Made by a program: the position numbers and the translations under genes. Positions 53,744-62,520 of a stretch of 64,000 bases of DNA are shown here, piece after piece; position 1 is the first letter of the stretch, and each line of letters starts with the position of its first letter. The DNA is from Sulfurospirillum sp. 1612 (GTDB lineage Bacteria; Campylobacterota; Campylobacteria; Campylobacterales; Sulfurospirillaceae), in the NCBI RefSeq assembly GCF_036556685.1, contig NZ_CP140614.1, positions 1,550,001-1,614,000 of the forward strand, written 5' to 3'. The notes beneath the pieces were generated by a model that did no database searches, had not been told where the DNA came from, and saw only the letters and a program-made list of their open reading frames with translations.

Positions 53744-55275
53744 CTCAATGCTCCATTGAAAAAATATCGAAATGTAATGACATTTTCTTGTGAAGTCACG
53801 GCAATTTTGACACCATTGACATCACAAATTTCTTTGACAATATTCAAGCCCAAACCAAAACCTCCTCGTGCCTTATCTTCTCTATAAAATTTCTCAAATA
53901 ATTTATCAACATTTTGTATATAATCTCCTTTATTGGTGATTTCAAAAACAAAAAAATTCTCTTGCGCGTATAATTTCACAGATATAATTTCATTGGCAAA
54001 ACTGTATTTGATAGCATTTGAGATGTTATTATCACAGAGGCGTTGCAATTGGACTTCATTAAATAAAATAAAAATATCCTCTTCGATATTGGCAATAATT
54101 TTCAGATCATTACCCCGAGCCACATCTTGGAAATATTCAACGCGCTTCGCAACAAATAATGAAAAATCAATCATATTTCGCTCATAAACAACGCGATCTT
54201 TTTTGACAATATAGCTAAGATCTCCATAAATATTTTCGATGACTTTCACTGCTGCTTCGATATTGGTCAGGTAGCTATTTTTGTCAAATTTTAAATTATA
54301 CAGTTCAATATTGATCAAAATAATTGAAAGGGGCGTATTGATCTCATGTATGGCATTTCGTACAAATTTTTCTTGATAATGCAATAACTCTTTTTGTTTT
54401 TCCATCGCTTTAGTCAGCTCTGCTGTTTTCTTCTCGACAAGTTTACCCAAATCCTCATTGAGGCTCTCAAGTGCCCTATTTTTATTTTTAATTTTATCAA
54501 TCATGGCATTGGCATGCAAGGCAATTTGATCAAATTCGTAAAATTCAATATGATGACGGTCAATGGGCTGATATTTGAGTGAGGCCACCTTGAAAGAATC
54601 CGTAATGTATTTCAATTCTTTTGTCAATTTCTCTGTATAGTAGCGGTATTTTATGATACTGAGAAGATACAATAAAAAAGTCAATGAGACGATTTTGAGA
54701 ATAAAACCCGAGATTTTATTACGATAAACCACGCGCTTGGCATCAATAACCTTGTTGAAATCATCCAAGCTCACATCCCCGCCATATACGAGATTTCGGC
54801 TTTTAAATCTTTTAATATAGACCAAATACTCGCGTGCTTCGATACGGATATTCAAAAACCCTCCCCCTTTGGCGGCAATCTCAAAAATTGATTCTTTGAT
54901 GGCGGGAGAAAAACGTTGTTTTTTTGAGTTGCACACAATTCTTTTTGTGTCATCAAAGATAAAAAAGTTGGTTTGTTCATTTTTGGTATTTAAAATCACA
55001 CGCCCCATGCTGGAGAGATTTTTTTCAAAGCGCTCTTGTTGTTGGAAATTTTGAGCGTTGTAAATAATAAGATTCTCTAAAACCCTGACTTTGCGGATAA
55101 TGTCGTTTTTTTGATTTTGCATGAAATCTTTTTCGATTTGAACGATTTCTCGATTAAAATCCAAATATTCATTGAAAATCACAATAAATGCCGCAGCAAA
55201 GGCAAAAATACCGGCAAAAAAGATAGCATAGATATTAATCTGATTGATACTCTTTTTTTGCCATTTTTTAAACAT
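53740..55275 (-). CDS. Sensor histidine kinase with single Cache-like periplasmic domain
   Basis: 511 aa. Transmembrane helices at about 15-35 and 190-208 bracket a periplasmic region resembling a single Cache domain (DIIRKVRVLENLIIYNAQNF, FIFDDTKRIVCNSKK, GGGFLNIRIEAREYLVYIKR). A HAMP-like/coiled-coil linker leads to HisKA (RNAIHEINTPLSIILINIEL) and HATPase (LCDNNISNAIKYSF, RGGFGLGLNIVKEIC). Single Cache sensors bind small carboxylates or amines; an acetate-like ligand would fit acs next door but is unproven. Confidence 0.88.
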   Translation of the reverse strand: MFKKWQKKSINQINIYAIFFAGIFAFAAAFIVIFNEYLDFNREIVQIEKDFMQNQKNDIIRKVRVLENLIIYNAQNFQQQERFEKNLSSMGRVILNTKNEQTNFFIFDDTKRIVCNSKKQRFSPAIKESIFEIAAKGGGFLNIRIEAREYLVYIKRFKSRNLVYGGDVSLDDFNKVIDAKRVVYRNKISGFILKIVSLTFLLYLLSIIKYRYYTEKLTKELKYITDSFKVASLKYQPIDRHHIEFYEFDQIALHANAMIDKIKNKNRALESLNEDLGKLVEKKTAELTKAMEKQKELLHYQEKFVRNAIHEINTPLSIILINIELYNLKFDKNSYLTNIEAAVKVIENIYGDLSYIVKKDRVVYERNMIDFSLFVAKRVEYFQDVARGNDLKIIANIEEDIFILFNEVQLQRLCDNNISNAIKYSFANEIISVKLYAQENFFVFEITNKGDYIQNVDKLFEKFYREDKARGGFGLGLNIVKEICDVNGVKIAVTSQENVITFRYFFNGALS

Positions 55276-55305
55276 ATTCTGCCCTTCATTATGTTAAAAT
55301 TAAAA

Positions 55306-55311
55306 TATAAT
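55306..55311 (+). promoter_or_regulatory. -10 box for the agmatine deiminase gene
   Basis: TATAAT at 55306-55311, 20 bases before the TTG start, within the 55-nt gap shared with the divergent kinase gene. No good -35. Confidence 0.4.
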
Positions 55312-55330
55312 ACCGAAAAAAGGATAAAAT

Positions 55331-56335
55331 TTGTCAATAAGAGTGCCAGCAGAATGGGAAAAACAAGAATTTATCTTACTCGTCTTCCCATATCCCCAAA
55401 GTGATTGGCAACACAGCATCCATGAGATTCGTCTCGCCTATGCCAATCTCATACGTACGTTGTTACCATATCAACGATGCGTGGTACTTTGTCAAGACCA
55501 ACAAGCGCTCAACACTTATCTTGAGCCATCACAAAATTTAACCTCCATAGTGATTGATTTCAACGATACATGGATTCGAGATTTTGGTATCATCGGTGCG
55601 TATGAAAATCAAAAACTCAAACTCTACGACTTCACTTTTAATGCCTGGGGTGGAAAATTTGATGCACAAAAAGACAATCGTGTCAATCAAAAACTTCAAA
55701 AAACGGGACTTTTTGATGCCACACCAATGGAGACGATAGACTTCGTTTTAGAAGGTGGAAGTATCGATAGTAATGGCGATGGCGTGATTTTAAGTACCCA
55801 GAATTGTATCTATAACCAAAACCGAAATCCCCAATATTCACCCGAACAAATCCAAAAAAAGCTCAAAACATTATTAGGTGCGCGTGAGCTTATCGTACTA
55901 AAACATGGCGGATTAGAAGGTGATGATACGGATTCGCATATCGATACACTCGCACGTTTCATCGACCCAAAAACCATCGCTTACGTAGCCTGTCATGATA
56001 CGGCTGATACGCATCATGATGCTTTAGCACTGATGGAACAAGAGCTGAAAAAAACGGGCTTTGATCTCTTGCCTTTACCCCTGCCAAAAGCACAATTTTT
56101 TCAAAACCATAGATTGCCTGCAACGTATTTGAATTTTATTTTCATCAACAATGCACTCATTGTCCCTACTTATGATGATCCACAAGATGCTGAAGTTCTT
56201 GGAACATTACAAGGCTTTTTCCCAAATCGAGATGTTATTGGAGTCGATGCGAGAGTTTTTATACGAGAACACGGTAGTTTGCATTGTGCAAGTATGAACT
56301 ATTTTTGTTATAATTCCAATCCAACAAACTCATGA
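55331..56335 (+). CDS. aguA: Agmatine deiminase
   Basis: 334 aa peptidyl-arginine deiminase fold. It converts agmatine to N-carbamoylputrescine and ammonia. N-terminal MSIRVPAEWEKQEFILLVFP, the guanidino-binding FNDTWIRDFGIIG (about 76-88), LVLEGGSID-type block (FVLEGGSIDSNGDGVI, about 140-155), GGLEGDDTDSHIDTLARF (catalytic His region) and the nucleophilic Cys in HGSLHCASMNYF near the C-terminus. TTG start with AAAAGGA upstream; no better ATG. The next enzyme of the route (60247-61137) lies 4 kb away. Confidence 0.88.
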   Translation: MSIRVPAEWEKQEFILLVFPYPQSDWQHSIHEIRLAYANLIRTLLPYQRCVVLCQDQQALNTYLEPSQNLTSIVIDFNDTWIRDFGIIGAYENQKLKLYDFTFNAWGGKFDAQKDNRVNQKLQKTGLFDATPMETIDFVLEGGSIDSNGDGVILSTQNCIYNQNRNPQYSPEQIQKKLKTLLGARELIVLKHGGLEGDDTDSHIDTLARFIDPKTIAYVACHDTADTHHDALALMEQELKKTGFDLLPLPLPKAQFFQNHRLPATYLNFIFINNALIVPTYDDPQDAEVLGTLQGFFPNRDVIGVDARVFIREHGSLHCASMNYFCYNSNPTNS

Positions 56336-56372
56336 TGCTTATTTTAGCACCGCAACTCACGGAGTAACTACC

Positions 56373-57284
56373 ATGTCATTACAAAAAAAAGCCACCATCG
56401 TCTCAAGTGTTACCGCCATTGTCCTCATCGTCATCAAACTGACAATCGGAGTCATCAGTGGATCTGTAGCAGTTTTGGCGAGTGCCATCGATTCGATGCT
56501 AGATTTTATTGTTTCTGCTTTTAACTACTTTGCCATCAAAAAATCAGAACAACCAGCAGATGTCTATTTTAATTATGGTAAAGGCAAAATTGAAGCTTTA
56601 GCTGCTGTAATTGAAGGTACGATTATCGCGCTATCCGGTGTTTTTATCTTTTATGAATCTGTCAAAAAAACATTTGAACATGAAATATTAACCCATCTTG
56701 ATTCATCCATTTGGGTTATGGTCATCTCCCTTGTTTTAACTATTGGATTGGTTATTTTTCTAAACTATGTTGCAAAGAAAACCGACAATATGGTCATCAA
56801 AGCCGATGCCCTGCACTACAAAACCGATGTCTATAGCAATGGCGTAATTTTAATCTCCTTGGTCGTGATTCATTTCACACAGTTTTATCTCATAGATGCC
56901 ATTATGGGTATCATGATATCTTTATATATTATTTATTCGGTTTATGAGATTATCAAAGGGGGCGTTTTGGTCCTGCTAGATGTCGCGCTTGAAAAGGATC
57001 TGGTAGAGAAGATACAAACCATCATAGAATCTGAAAAAGAGATTACAGGATATCACCTGCTCAAAACACGAAAAGCCGGTAACATCAACTTTGTGGATGT
57101 CCACCTTGTCTTAGATCCGACTATGTCACTACTGCGAGCGCATTATGCCGGGGATCGTGTCGAGGATAAAATCAAAGAAATTGATTTGAAATATGACTGG
57201 GTTATCAACATACATCTTGACCCATATGATGATCTTGAGCTAAATGAGTGTCCCATACCCCATAAAAATGTCAATACAAAATAA
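56373..57284 (+). CDS. Cation diffusion facilitator (FieF-like) metal exporter
   Basis: 303 aa. Six predicted helices in the first 205 residues. The metal site aspartates appear in ASAIDSMLDFIV (about 33-44) and ADALHYKTDVYSN (about 147-159), matching the Asp/Asp and His/Asp tetrad of FieF/ZitB proteins. A cytoplasmic CTD follows (about 210-290; NFVDVHLVLDPTMSLLRAH). It exports Zn2+ or Fe2+ against protons. The neighbourhood of feo genes suggests iron, not proven. GGAG before the ATG. Confidence 0.9.
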   Translation: MSLQKKATIVSSVTAIVLIVIKLTIGVISGSVAVLASAIDSMLDFIVSAFNYFAIKKSEQPADVYFNYGKGKIEALAAVIEGTIIALSGVFIFYESVKKTFEHEILTHLDSSIWVMVISLVLTIGLVIFLNYVAKKTDNMVIKADALHYKTDVYSNGVILISLVVIHFTQFYLIDAIMGIMISLYIIYSVYEIIKGGVLVLLDVALEKDLVEKIQTIIESEKEITGYHLLKTRKAGNINFVDVHLVLDPTMSLLRAHYAGDRVEDKIKEIDLKYDWVINIHLDPYDDLELNECPIPHKNVNTK

Positions 57285-57286
57285 TA

Positions 57287-57619
57287 TCAAGGCCGATTTT
57301 TGTTTTCGGCCGCCACTTCATTTTGAAGGGCTTCACAGCATCTTTCTCTGTTGCCACCCCTAAATTTTTTTCTAAATCCAAAGCCATTGCCGCCAACAGG
57401 CGTGACTTCAATAAATGCAGCTTCATCACGGCTCAGAGCAAGACACGCTGCACAATCGAGTGTCACGTGAAGAGAGTCCTGATTGAGGGTTTTTCGACAA
57501 ACTTTGATAGTTGCTCCAATGCAGATGCCCATAGACATCAATCGCTCTTTAATCTCTTGTTTTAAATTGATTTTATTGATCAGGGCTTTTTGGCCTTTTT
57601 CTAATTCGCTTAATTTCAT
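57287..57619 (-). CDS. feoA: FeoA-domain protein with Cys-containing tail
   Basis: 110 aa. Residues 1-75 form an SH3-like FeoA domain (MKLSELEKGQKALINKINLK, ERLMSMGICIGATIKV, LSRDEAAFIEV). The extra 35 residues are glycine- and arginine-rich with a C94-C95 pair (RERCCEALQNE) and resemble the small cytoplasmic Cys-rich tails of some FeoA/FeoC proteins. It lies downstream of feoB on the same strand, separated by a 144-nt stretch with hairpins. Probable helper of FeoB-mediated Fe2+ uptake. Confidence 0.8.
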   Translation of the reverse strand: MKLSELEKGQKALINKINLKQEIKERLMSMGICIGATIKVCRKTLNQDSLHVTLDCAACLALSRDEAAFIEVTPVGGNGFGFRKKFRGGNRERCCEALQNEVAAENKNRP

Positions 57620-57631
57620 TTATAAATCTCC

Positions 57632-57759
57632 TTTTCAAGAAGTACAGCTTCTTGAAAATTCCTCTCACTAAAGCTTCGCCAATGGCGAGATCAACTATCA
57701 AGATTTTGGTTCTAGCATAGATATTTGAAACATGATAGTTTCAATATTCTATACTAGAA
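57632..57759 (-). repeat. Cluster of inverted repeats between feoB and downstream feoA
   Basis: Three symmetric elements. (1) 11-bp arms TTTTCAAGAAG and CTTCTTGAAAA (57632-57642 and 57648-57658) around TACAG, abutting the ribosome site of feoA. (2) TCGCCA-A-TGGCGA (57676-57688). (3) A 22-base imperfect repeat (57710-57731 with 57738-57759, 18 of 22 pairs), just after the feoB stop. None is followed by a T run on the minus strand, so they look like mRNA structure or operators and not simple terminators. Confidence 0.6.
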
Positions 57760-57763
57760 TTAC

Positions 57764-59866
57764 TTAATAACCCATCAAAGACAAGATTTTATAGGAAGCA
57801 TAAGCCAAAAGCCACGCCACGACATTCGGATAGATTGTATAAAACGTTCGCCAAGCCCATTGTGGAACCTCAGCATAAAATGTACTCATCGCAGCCAGAC
57901 AAGGAGAATAGATCATGACGATGATGATCAGAGCAAAGGCTGCTTTAAAATCCACATTTTCCTGCATCTTTTGAATCAGCCCCTGATTGGCCTCACCGGC
58001 ACCGCCTACTGCATACAACGTTCCCATCGTAGAGACCACTACTTCTTTAGCAGCAAGTCCTGCGATTACAGAAACACTCATCCGCCAATCAAAACCCAAT
58101 GGTTTAAATACTGGCTCAATAAACTTACCGACTTGCCCCAAGAAACTCCCCTCGAGCAATTTGGCATTTAAGGTGTTAATCAACGCTTTTTTTGATTCGA
58201 GGTTTTGAGTCATTTCGATTTTTTGGTTATAGCTTTGAGAGAGTTCCATATTTTTAGGATAAGAGCTTAAAAACCAAACGACCATGGAAGCTAGAGCGAT
58301 AAAAGTTCCTGCTTTTTTTAGAAACATCCGTGTTTTGTTCCAAAGATCCATAAACAGCGCTTTTCCGGAAGGGAAACGATACGGTGGCATCTCCATTACA
58401 AAGGGTTCTGGCTCGCCTTTAAACAACACCACTCTGAGTACTTTCGCGACAATCAAACCCAAAAGTGCACCACCGATATAGATATAAAACAAGATATTTC
58501 CTGGATTGTAGTTAGAAAAAAATGCGGCAATAATCAAAACATAAATCGGAAGTCGCGCCCCACAGCTCATAAACCCCAAAACCAGCATCGTAATAATGCG
58601 ATCTTTTGGATTTTTTAGCGTCCGTGCAGCCATGTAAGCGGGTACCGTACAACCAAAACCACTCACAAGTGGAATAAAGGCTTTACCTTGCAATCCGAAG
58701 CGTTTCAAAAATCCATCCATCAAATAAGCCGCACGGCTCATGTAACCGGTTTGTTCTAAAAGGTTGAGTCCAAAAAAGAGGATTAAAATATTAGGCAAGA
58801 ACATCACCACAGCACCAACTGCTGGCAATATTCCCTCGGTTAAAATCGAATTAAAAATTCCCTGCGGCAGAAATCCTGCCAAAAAATTTGCAGTCTGAGA
58901 AAAAGCACTGTCAATGAGATTCATCGGAATGTTACCCAACTCAAAGGTAAGCTGAAACAGCGCCCACATAAAAAATAAAAATATCGGCAGCCCCAGGATC
59001 GGATGGATGAGAATATTGTCGATTTTTTCACTCAAGCTCACTTCATCATCATCCAAACTCAATGTTTGTCGTTGTAAATCATAAGCAATGGCCGCTCGTT
59101 GATTAGAAAAGATATCAATCGTGCTCTCTTCATCAAACTCATTTTCCAAGTTTTTATACATTTTTTCCAATGCATTATGCGCTTCAATGAAAATGGGCAT
59201 ATCATGTATCATTTTATAGACACTCTCATCACGATCCAACAAGCGAATCGCTAAAAATCTCGAATAATCATAATCTTTAAAATGTGGTGATTTTCTCAAT
59301 ATTTTTGCTAAATTTTCGATACGTTGTTCAATACGCTCATCATAAAATACTTTATTTTTAATCAGCTCTTTTTTACTCAGTGCTATAATCTGTGTCGTGA
59401 TCTCTTCAACACCTCGATTCTCTTTGGCCGAGGTTAAAATCACAGGAATACCCAAGAGCGTTTCCAAGCTTTCTTTGTTTAAAAAGTGACTCTTTTTTTC
59501 AACCTCATCAATCATATTCAACACTAAGATAGTCTTTTTATGCATATCCAAAAGTTGTAGCGTAAAAATCAGATTTCTTGAGAGTGTATTGGCATCGACG
59601 ACATTTAGGATGATATCATACTCTTCATGAAGGAGAAAATTCTTGGCCACTTGCTCTTCTGGCGTGTAGGCATTGAGCGAATAAATTCCTGGTAAATCGG
59701 TCATCTTAATATCATATAAATCGCGTTTTAAGAAAACCTCTTTTTTCTCGACTGTCACTCCGGTAAAATTTCCAACATGTAAACTGGCATTCCCCATGGA
59801 GTTGATAATCGAAGATTTCCCGACATTTGGTTGCCCTACAATGGCAACTTTGATACTTTTATTCAT
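57764..59866 (-). CDS. feoB: Ferrous iron transporter FeoB
   Basis: 700 aa. The N-terminal G domain has G1 GQPNVGKSSI, G3 DLPGIYSLNAYTPEE and G4 NMID (about 118). A guanine-dissociation-inhibitor-like helical region follows, then a polytopic core with GLGNLLEQTGYMSRAAYLMD-type gate sequence (LNLLEQTGYMSRAAYLMDGF), GFGCTVPAYMAARTL and MSCGARLPIYVLII. The GTPase-linked membrane domain imports Fe2+. The ATG at 59866 overlaps the small feoA stop. A Fur box is upstream of the operon. Confidence 0.97.
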   Translation of the reverse strand: MNKSIKVAIVGQPNVGKSSIINSMGNASLHVGNFTGVTVEKKEVFLKRDLYDIKMTDLPGIYSLNAYTPEEQVAKNFLLHEEYDIILNVVDANTLSRNLIFTLQLLDMHKKTILVLNMIDEVEKKSHFLNKESLETLLGIPVILTSAKENRGVEEITTQIIALSKKELIKNKVFYDERIEQRIENLAKILRKSPHFKDYDYSRFLAIRLLDRDESVYKMIHDMPIFIEAHNALEKMYKNLENEFDEESTIDIFSNQRAAIAYDLQRQTLSLDDDEVSLSEKIDNILIHPILGLPIFLFFMWALFQLTFELGNIPMNLIDSAFSQTANFLAGFLPQGIFNSILTEGILPAVGAVVMFLPNILILFFGLNLLEQTGYMSRAAYLMDGFLKRFGLQGKAFIPLVSGFGCTVPAYMAARTLKNPKDRIITMLVLGFMSCGARLPIYVLIIAAFFSNYNPGNILFYIYIGGALLGLIVAKVLRVVLFKGEPEPFVMEMPPYRFPSGKALFMDLWNKTRMFLKKAGTFIALASMVVWFLSSYPKNMELSQSYNQKIEMTQNLESKKALINTLNAKLLEGSFLGQVGKFIEPVFKPLGFDWRMSVSVIAGLAAKEVVVSTMGTLYAVGGAGEANQGLIQKMQENVDFKAAFALIIIVMIYSPCLAAMSTFYAEVPQWAWRTFYTIYPNVVAWLLAYASYKILSLMGY

Positions 59867-60083
59867 CAATTATGATCCCACGTGCTTCTTCTTCTCTCAA
59901 CGCAATTTTTGTATTATTACTCACGATGTCCCATGTTTGTTTTGCCAATGTGTATTCTAAAACTTTAATAACGGCACCTTTGACGATGCCCATCGCAAAG
60001 AGTCTACTTTTTATTGGTTCTTTTGCTATAATCTTCTTGATAATAGCTTTTTCAGATATTTTCATATCAGATACTGTTTTCAT
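59859..60083 (-). CDS. feoA: FeoA
   Basis: 74 aa, the normal size for a single FeoA SH3-like domain: MKISEKAIIKKIIAKEPIKS, RLFAMGIVKGAVIKVLEY, ALREEEARGIII. It likely activates FeoB GTPase or complex assembly. First gene of feoA-feoB with a four-plus-base overlap to feoB. The upstream gap contains a Fur box, so iron repression is expected. Confidence 0.93.
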   Translation of the reverse strand: MKTVSDMKISEKAIIKKIIAKEPIKSRLFAMGIVKGAVIKVLEYTLAKQTWDIVSNNTKIALREEEARGIIIDE

Positions 60084-60150
60084 TAGTTTTCTAATCCTTC
60101 AGTTAAATATTAAAAGAATCATAGCAAAAATAAATTAAAACCCTCTTAAA

Positions 60151-60172
60151 TTGATAATCATTCTCATAATAA
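60151..60172. promoter_or_regulatory. Fur box for the feo operon
   Basis: TTGATAATCATTCTCATAAT (60151-60170) closely matches the Fur consensus GATAATGATAATCATTATC. It lies in the 163-nt gap between feoA (minus) and the amidase gene (plus), and is nearer to the feo side by function. Confidence 0.7.
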
Positions 60173-60246
60173 TGGTTTTAAATTTATTTGCTTTGATAAA
60201 ATTTTATGCTAATATTCCCATAATAAAGTTCAAATAAGGCTCGATA

Positions 60247-61137
60247 ATGTCAAACAAAACCACATTAAAAATCGCTTTAATCCAACACGCCAACCATCCA
60301 TCAAAACAAGAAACCATACAGACGACAAAAGCCATGATTCAATCCGCCGCGAAACAAGGGGCAGAACTTGTCATTCTACAAGAGTTACATCAAGATCGCT
60401 ATTTTTGTATCAACGAAGATGTCAAATGCTTTGATCTTGCTGATAATTGGGAAGAAGATATCCGATTTTGGTCTGATGTTGCCAAAGAAAACCACGTCGT
60501 TCTCGTCAGCTCGTTATTTGAAAAACGCGCAGAAGGGCTCTATCACAATACGGCTGTCGTATTTGAAAAAGATGGCCAAATCGCAGGAAAATACAGAAAG
60601 ATGCATATCCCAGATGATCCGGGATTTTATGAAAAATTCTATTTCACACCCGGTGATCTAGGATACCAACCAATTCAAACTAGTGTGGGCAAACTGGGTG
60701 TTTTAATCTGCTGGGATCAATGGTACCCTGAAGCGGCACGTTTGATGGCATTGGCGGGGGCTGAAATCTTAATATACCCCACCGCTATAGGATGGTTTGA
60801 TGAAGACGCTCCAGAAGAAAAAGCACGCCAACTTGATGCTTGGATAGGCATACAACGAGGTCATGCCATCGCCAATGGTTTACCACTCATCGCTGTCAAT
60901 CGTGTCGGCAAAGAGTTCGATAATCATCAAGCACTCGATGGTATTAGATTTTGGGGCAACTCTTTTGTATGTGGGCCACAAGGGGAAATACTAGCACAGG
61001 CAGACGCTCAAAAAGAGTGTATCCTCCTACAAGATATCGATATGCTACGCTGTGCTGAAGTGAGAAAAATTTGGCCATTTTTGAGGGATCGAAGAATTGA
61101 GACCTATGATAATATCACCAAAAGATTGATTGATTAA
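60247..61137 (+). CDS. aguB: N-carbamoylputrescine amidase
   Basis: 296 aa nitrilase-superfamily enzyme that completes the agmatine route to putrescine, releasing CO2 and NH3. Glu-Lys-Cys triad: E in VILQELHQDRYF, K in GKYRKMHIPDDPGFYEKFYF, C in VLICWDQWYPEAAR. GDLGYQPIQTSVGKLG and ANGLPLIAVNRVG also match AguB. With aguA at 55331 it gives a complete agmatine-to-putrescine pathway in this window. Confidence 0.93.
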   Translation: MSNKTTLKIALIQHANHPSKQETIQTTKAMIQSAAKQGAELVILQELHQDRYFCINEDVKCFDLADNWEEDIRFWSDVAKENHVVLVSSLFEKRAEGLYHNTAVVFEKDGQIAGKYRKMHIPDDPGFYEKFYFTPGDLGYQPIQTSVGKLGVLICWDQWYPEAARLMALAGAEILIYPTAIGWFDEDAPEEKARQLDAWIGIQRGHAIANGLPLIAVNRVGKEFDNHQALDGIRFWGNSFVCGPQGEILAQADAQKECILLQDIDMLRCAEVRKIWPFLRDRRIETYDNITKRLID

Positions 61138-61146
61138 CGTTTGATT

Positions 61147-62511
61147 TTATTTGAGTAAAAAGAGTGAGGCCAGACCCAAGAAACTAAAAAATCCTACCAC
61201 ATCGGTAAAGGTTGTCAAAATCACAGTACTCCCAATAGCCGGGTCAATCCCAACACGTTTTAGAAGAAGCGGAATCCCCGCACCAACCAATCCGGCTAGG
61301 AGTAAATTGATCTGCATCGATGAGGCAATAATCAACCCCAAGCGCCAATCTTTGAACCAGAAAAAAGCAATCAACCCCATAATGATACCAAAGAGTAAGC
61401 CATTAACGCAGGAGAGAATCAACTCTTTCCAAAGCGCCTCTTTGGCATTTTGAAAATCTACCTCGCCAAGCGCTAATTGACGCACCATAATCGTCAAGGT
61501 CTGTGTTCCGGCATTGCCTCCCATGGACGCGACAATCGGCATCAAAACCGCTAGTGCTACATAAGATTGTAGTGTCTTATCAAATAATCCGATAACAATG
61601 GAAGCAAGAATTGCTGTCAACAAATTCACAAATAACCACGATGCACGAGATTTTCCTGCTTCTGTGATATTTTCTTCATGTTCGGCTTCATCATCAACTC
61701 CGGCGAGTCCATAGATCTGCTCTGTGGCTCTCTCTTGCACGAGATCATGAATATCATCAGACGTAATACGACCGAGAAGTTTATGGTTACTATCCACTAC
61801 TGGCAAACTCGTCAAGTCATAATTTTCTACAATATGGACAATCTCATCGATTTCATCGGTATCTTGGACATATTTGGGTTGAAATTCATCTTCTTTATCT
61901 TTGAGCTCTTCTCGAAATGTTTTGTTAAAATCGAACAAAATCAGATCTTCTAACGTAATCGTAAACATCAATCGACCCAGAGTATCAATAATAAAGGTGT
62001 GGTGAATATTTTCTAAGATACCCTCTCTTTTTTCTTGTTTCAATCGTTCCAAAGCATCTTGTATACGCTCATCATACGTTGCCATAAACAACTCCGTCTG
62101 CATATATGCACCGGCTTGTTCATCATCATAGCGCTTTAGTTTTTTGATTTCTTCTTGATCTTCTTTGTCCAAAAAGGAGAGAATCTCTTTGGCTTGTTCG
62201 CTATCTACATCTTCAATATCTTGGATTAAGTCAGTAGCATCATCGCTTTCCAACTCTTCAATGGCTTCTTTGAGGCTGTTTTTAGGAACATTTTCGATAA
62301 TTTCTTTTAAAAATCGATCCGGAAGTTCCAGGACGATTTCACCCAAGATATCGCTTGGCATTTTTTCAAGATACTGAAAAAATAGCTCTTCATCATTTTT
62401 TTTGATATTCTTGAGAATTTTTGCTAATTCGGTCGCAGAGATTTCACTGTCATTTTTATCAGCAATGAAATCATTAAGGATATCGATGTTTTTTTCAAAT
62501 TCTTCATTCAC
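61147..62511 (-). CDS. mgtE: Magnesium transporter MgtE
   Basis: 454 aa. Soluble N domain of Asp/Glu-rich helical repeats (about 1-130; EMPSDILGEIVLELPD-type, here KMPSDILGEIVLEL), a CBS pair (about 135-255; LTSLPVVDSNHKLLGRIT), a plug helix and five transmembrane helices (about 285-450) with MPIVASMGGNAGTQTLTIMV, the selectivity motif. It is a Mg2+-gated channel. GTG start at 62511 with AAGGA upstream, 9 nt after the peptidase stop. Confidence 0.95.
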   Translation of the reverse strand: MNEEFEKNIDILNDFIADKNDSEISATELAKILKNIKKNDEELFFQYLEKMPSDILGEIVLELPDRFLKEIIENVPKNSLKEAIEELESDDATDLIQDIEDVDSEQAKEILSFLDKEDQEEIKKLKRYDDEQAGAYMQTELFMATYDERIQDALERLKQEKREGILENIHHTFIIDTLGRLMFTITLEDLILFDFNKTFREELKDKEDEFQPKYVQDTDEIDEIVHIVENYDLTSLPVVDSNHKLLGRITSDDIHDLVQERATEQIYGLAGVDDEAEHEENITEAGKSRASWLFVNLLTAILASIVIGLFDKTLQSYVALAVLMPIVASMGGNAGTQTLTIMVRQLALGEVDFQNAKEALWKELILSCVNGLLFGIIMGLIAFFWFKDWRLGLIIASSMQINLLLAGLVGAGIPLLLKRVGIDPAIGSTVILTTFTDVVGFFSFLGLASLFLLK

Positions 62512-62520
62512 GAAAAATCC

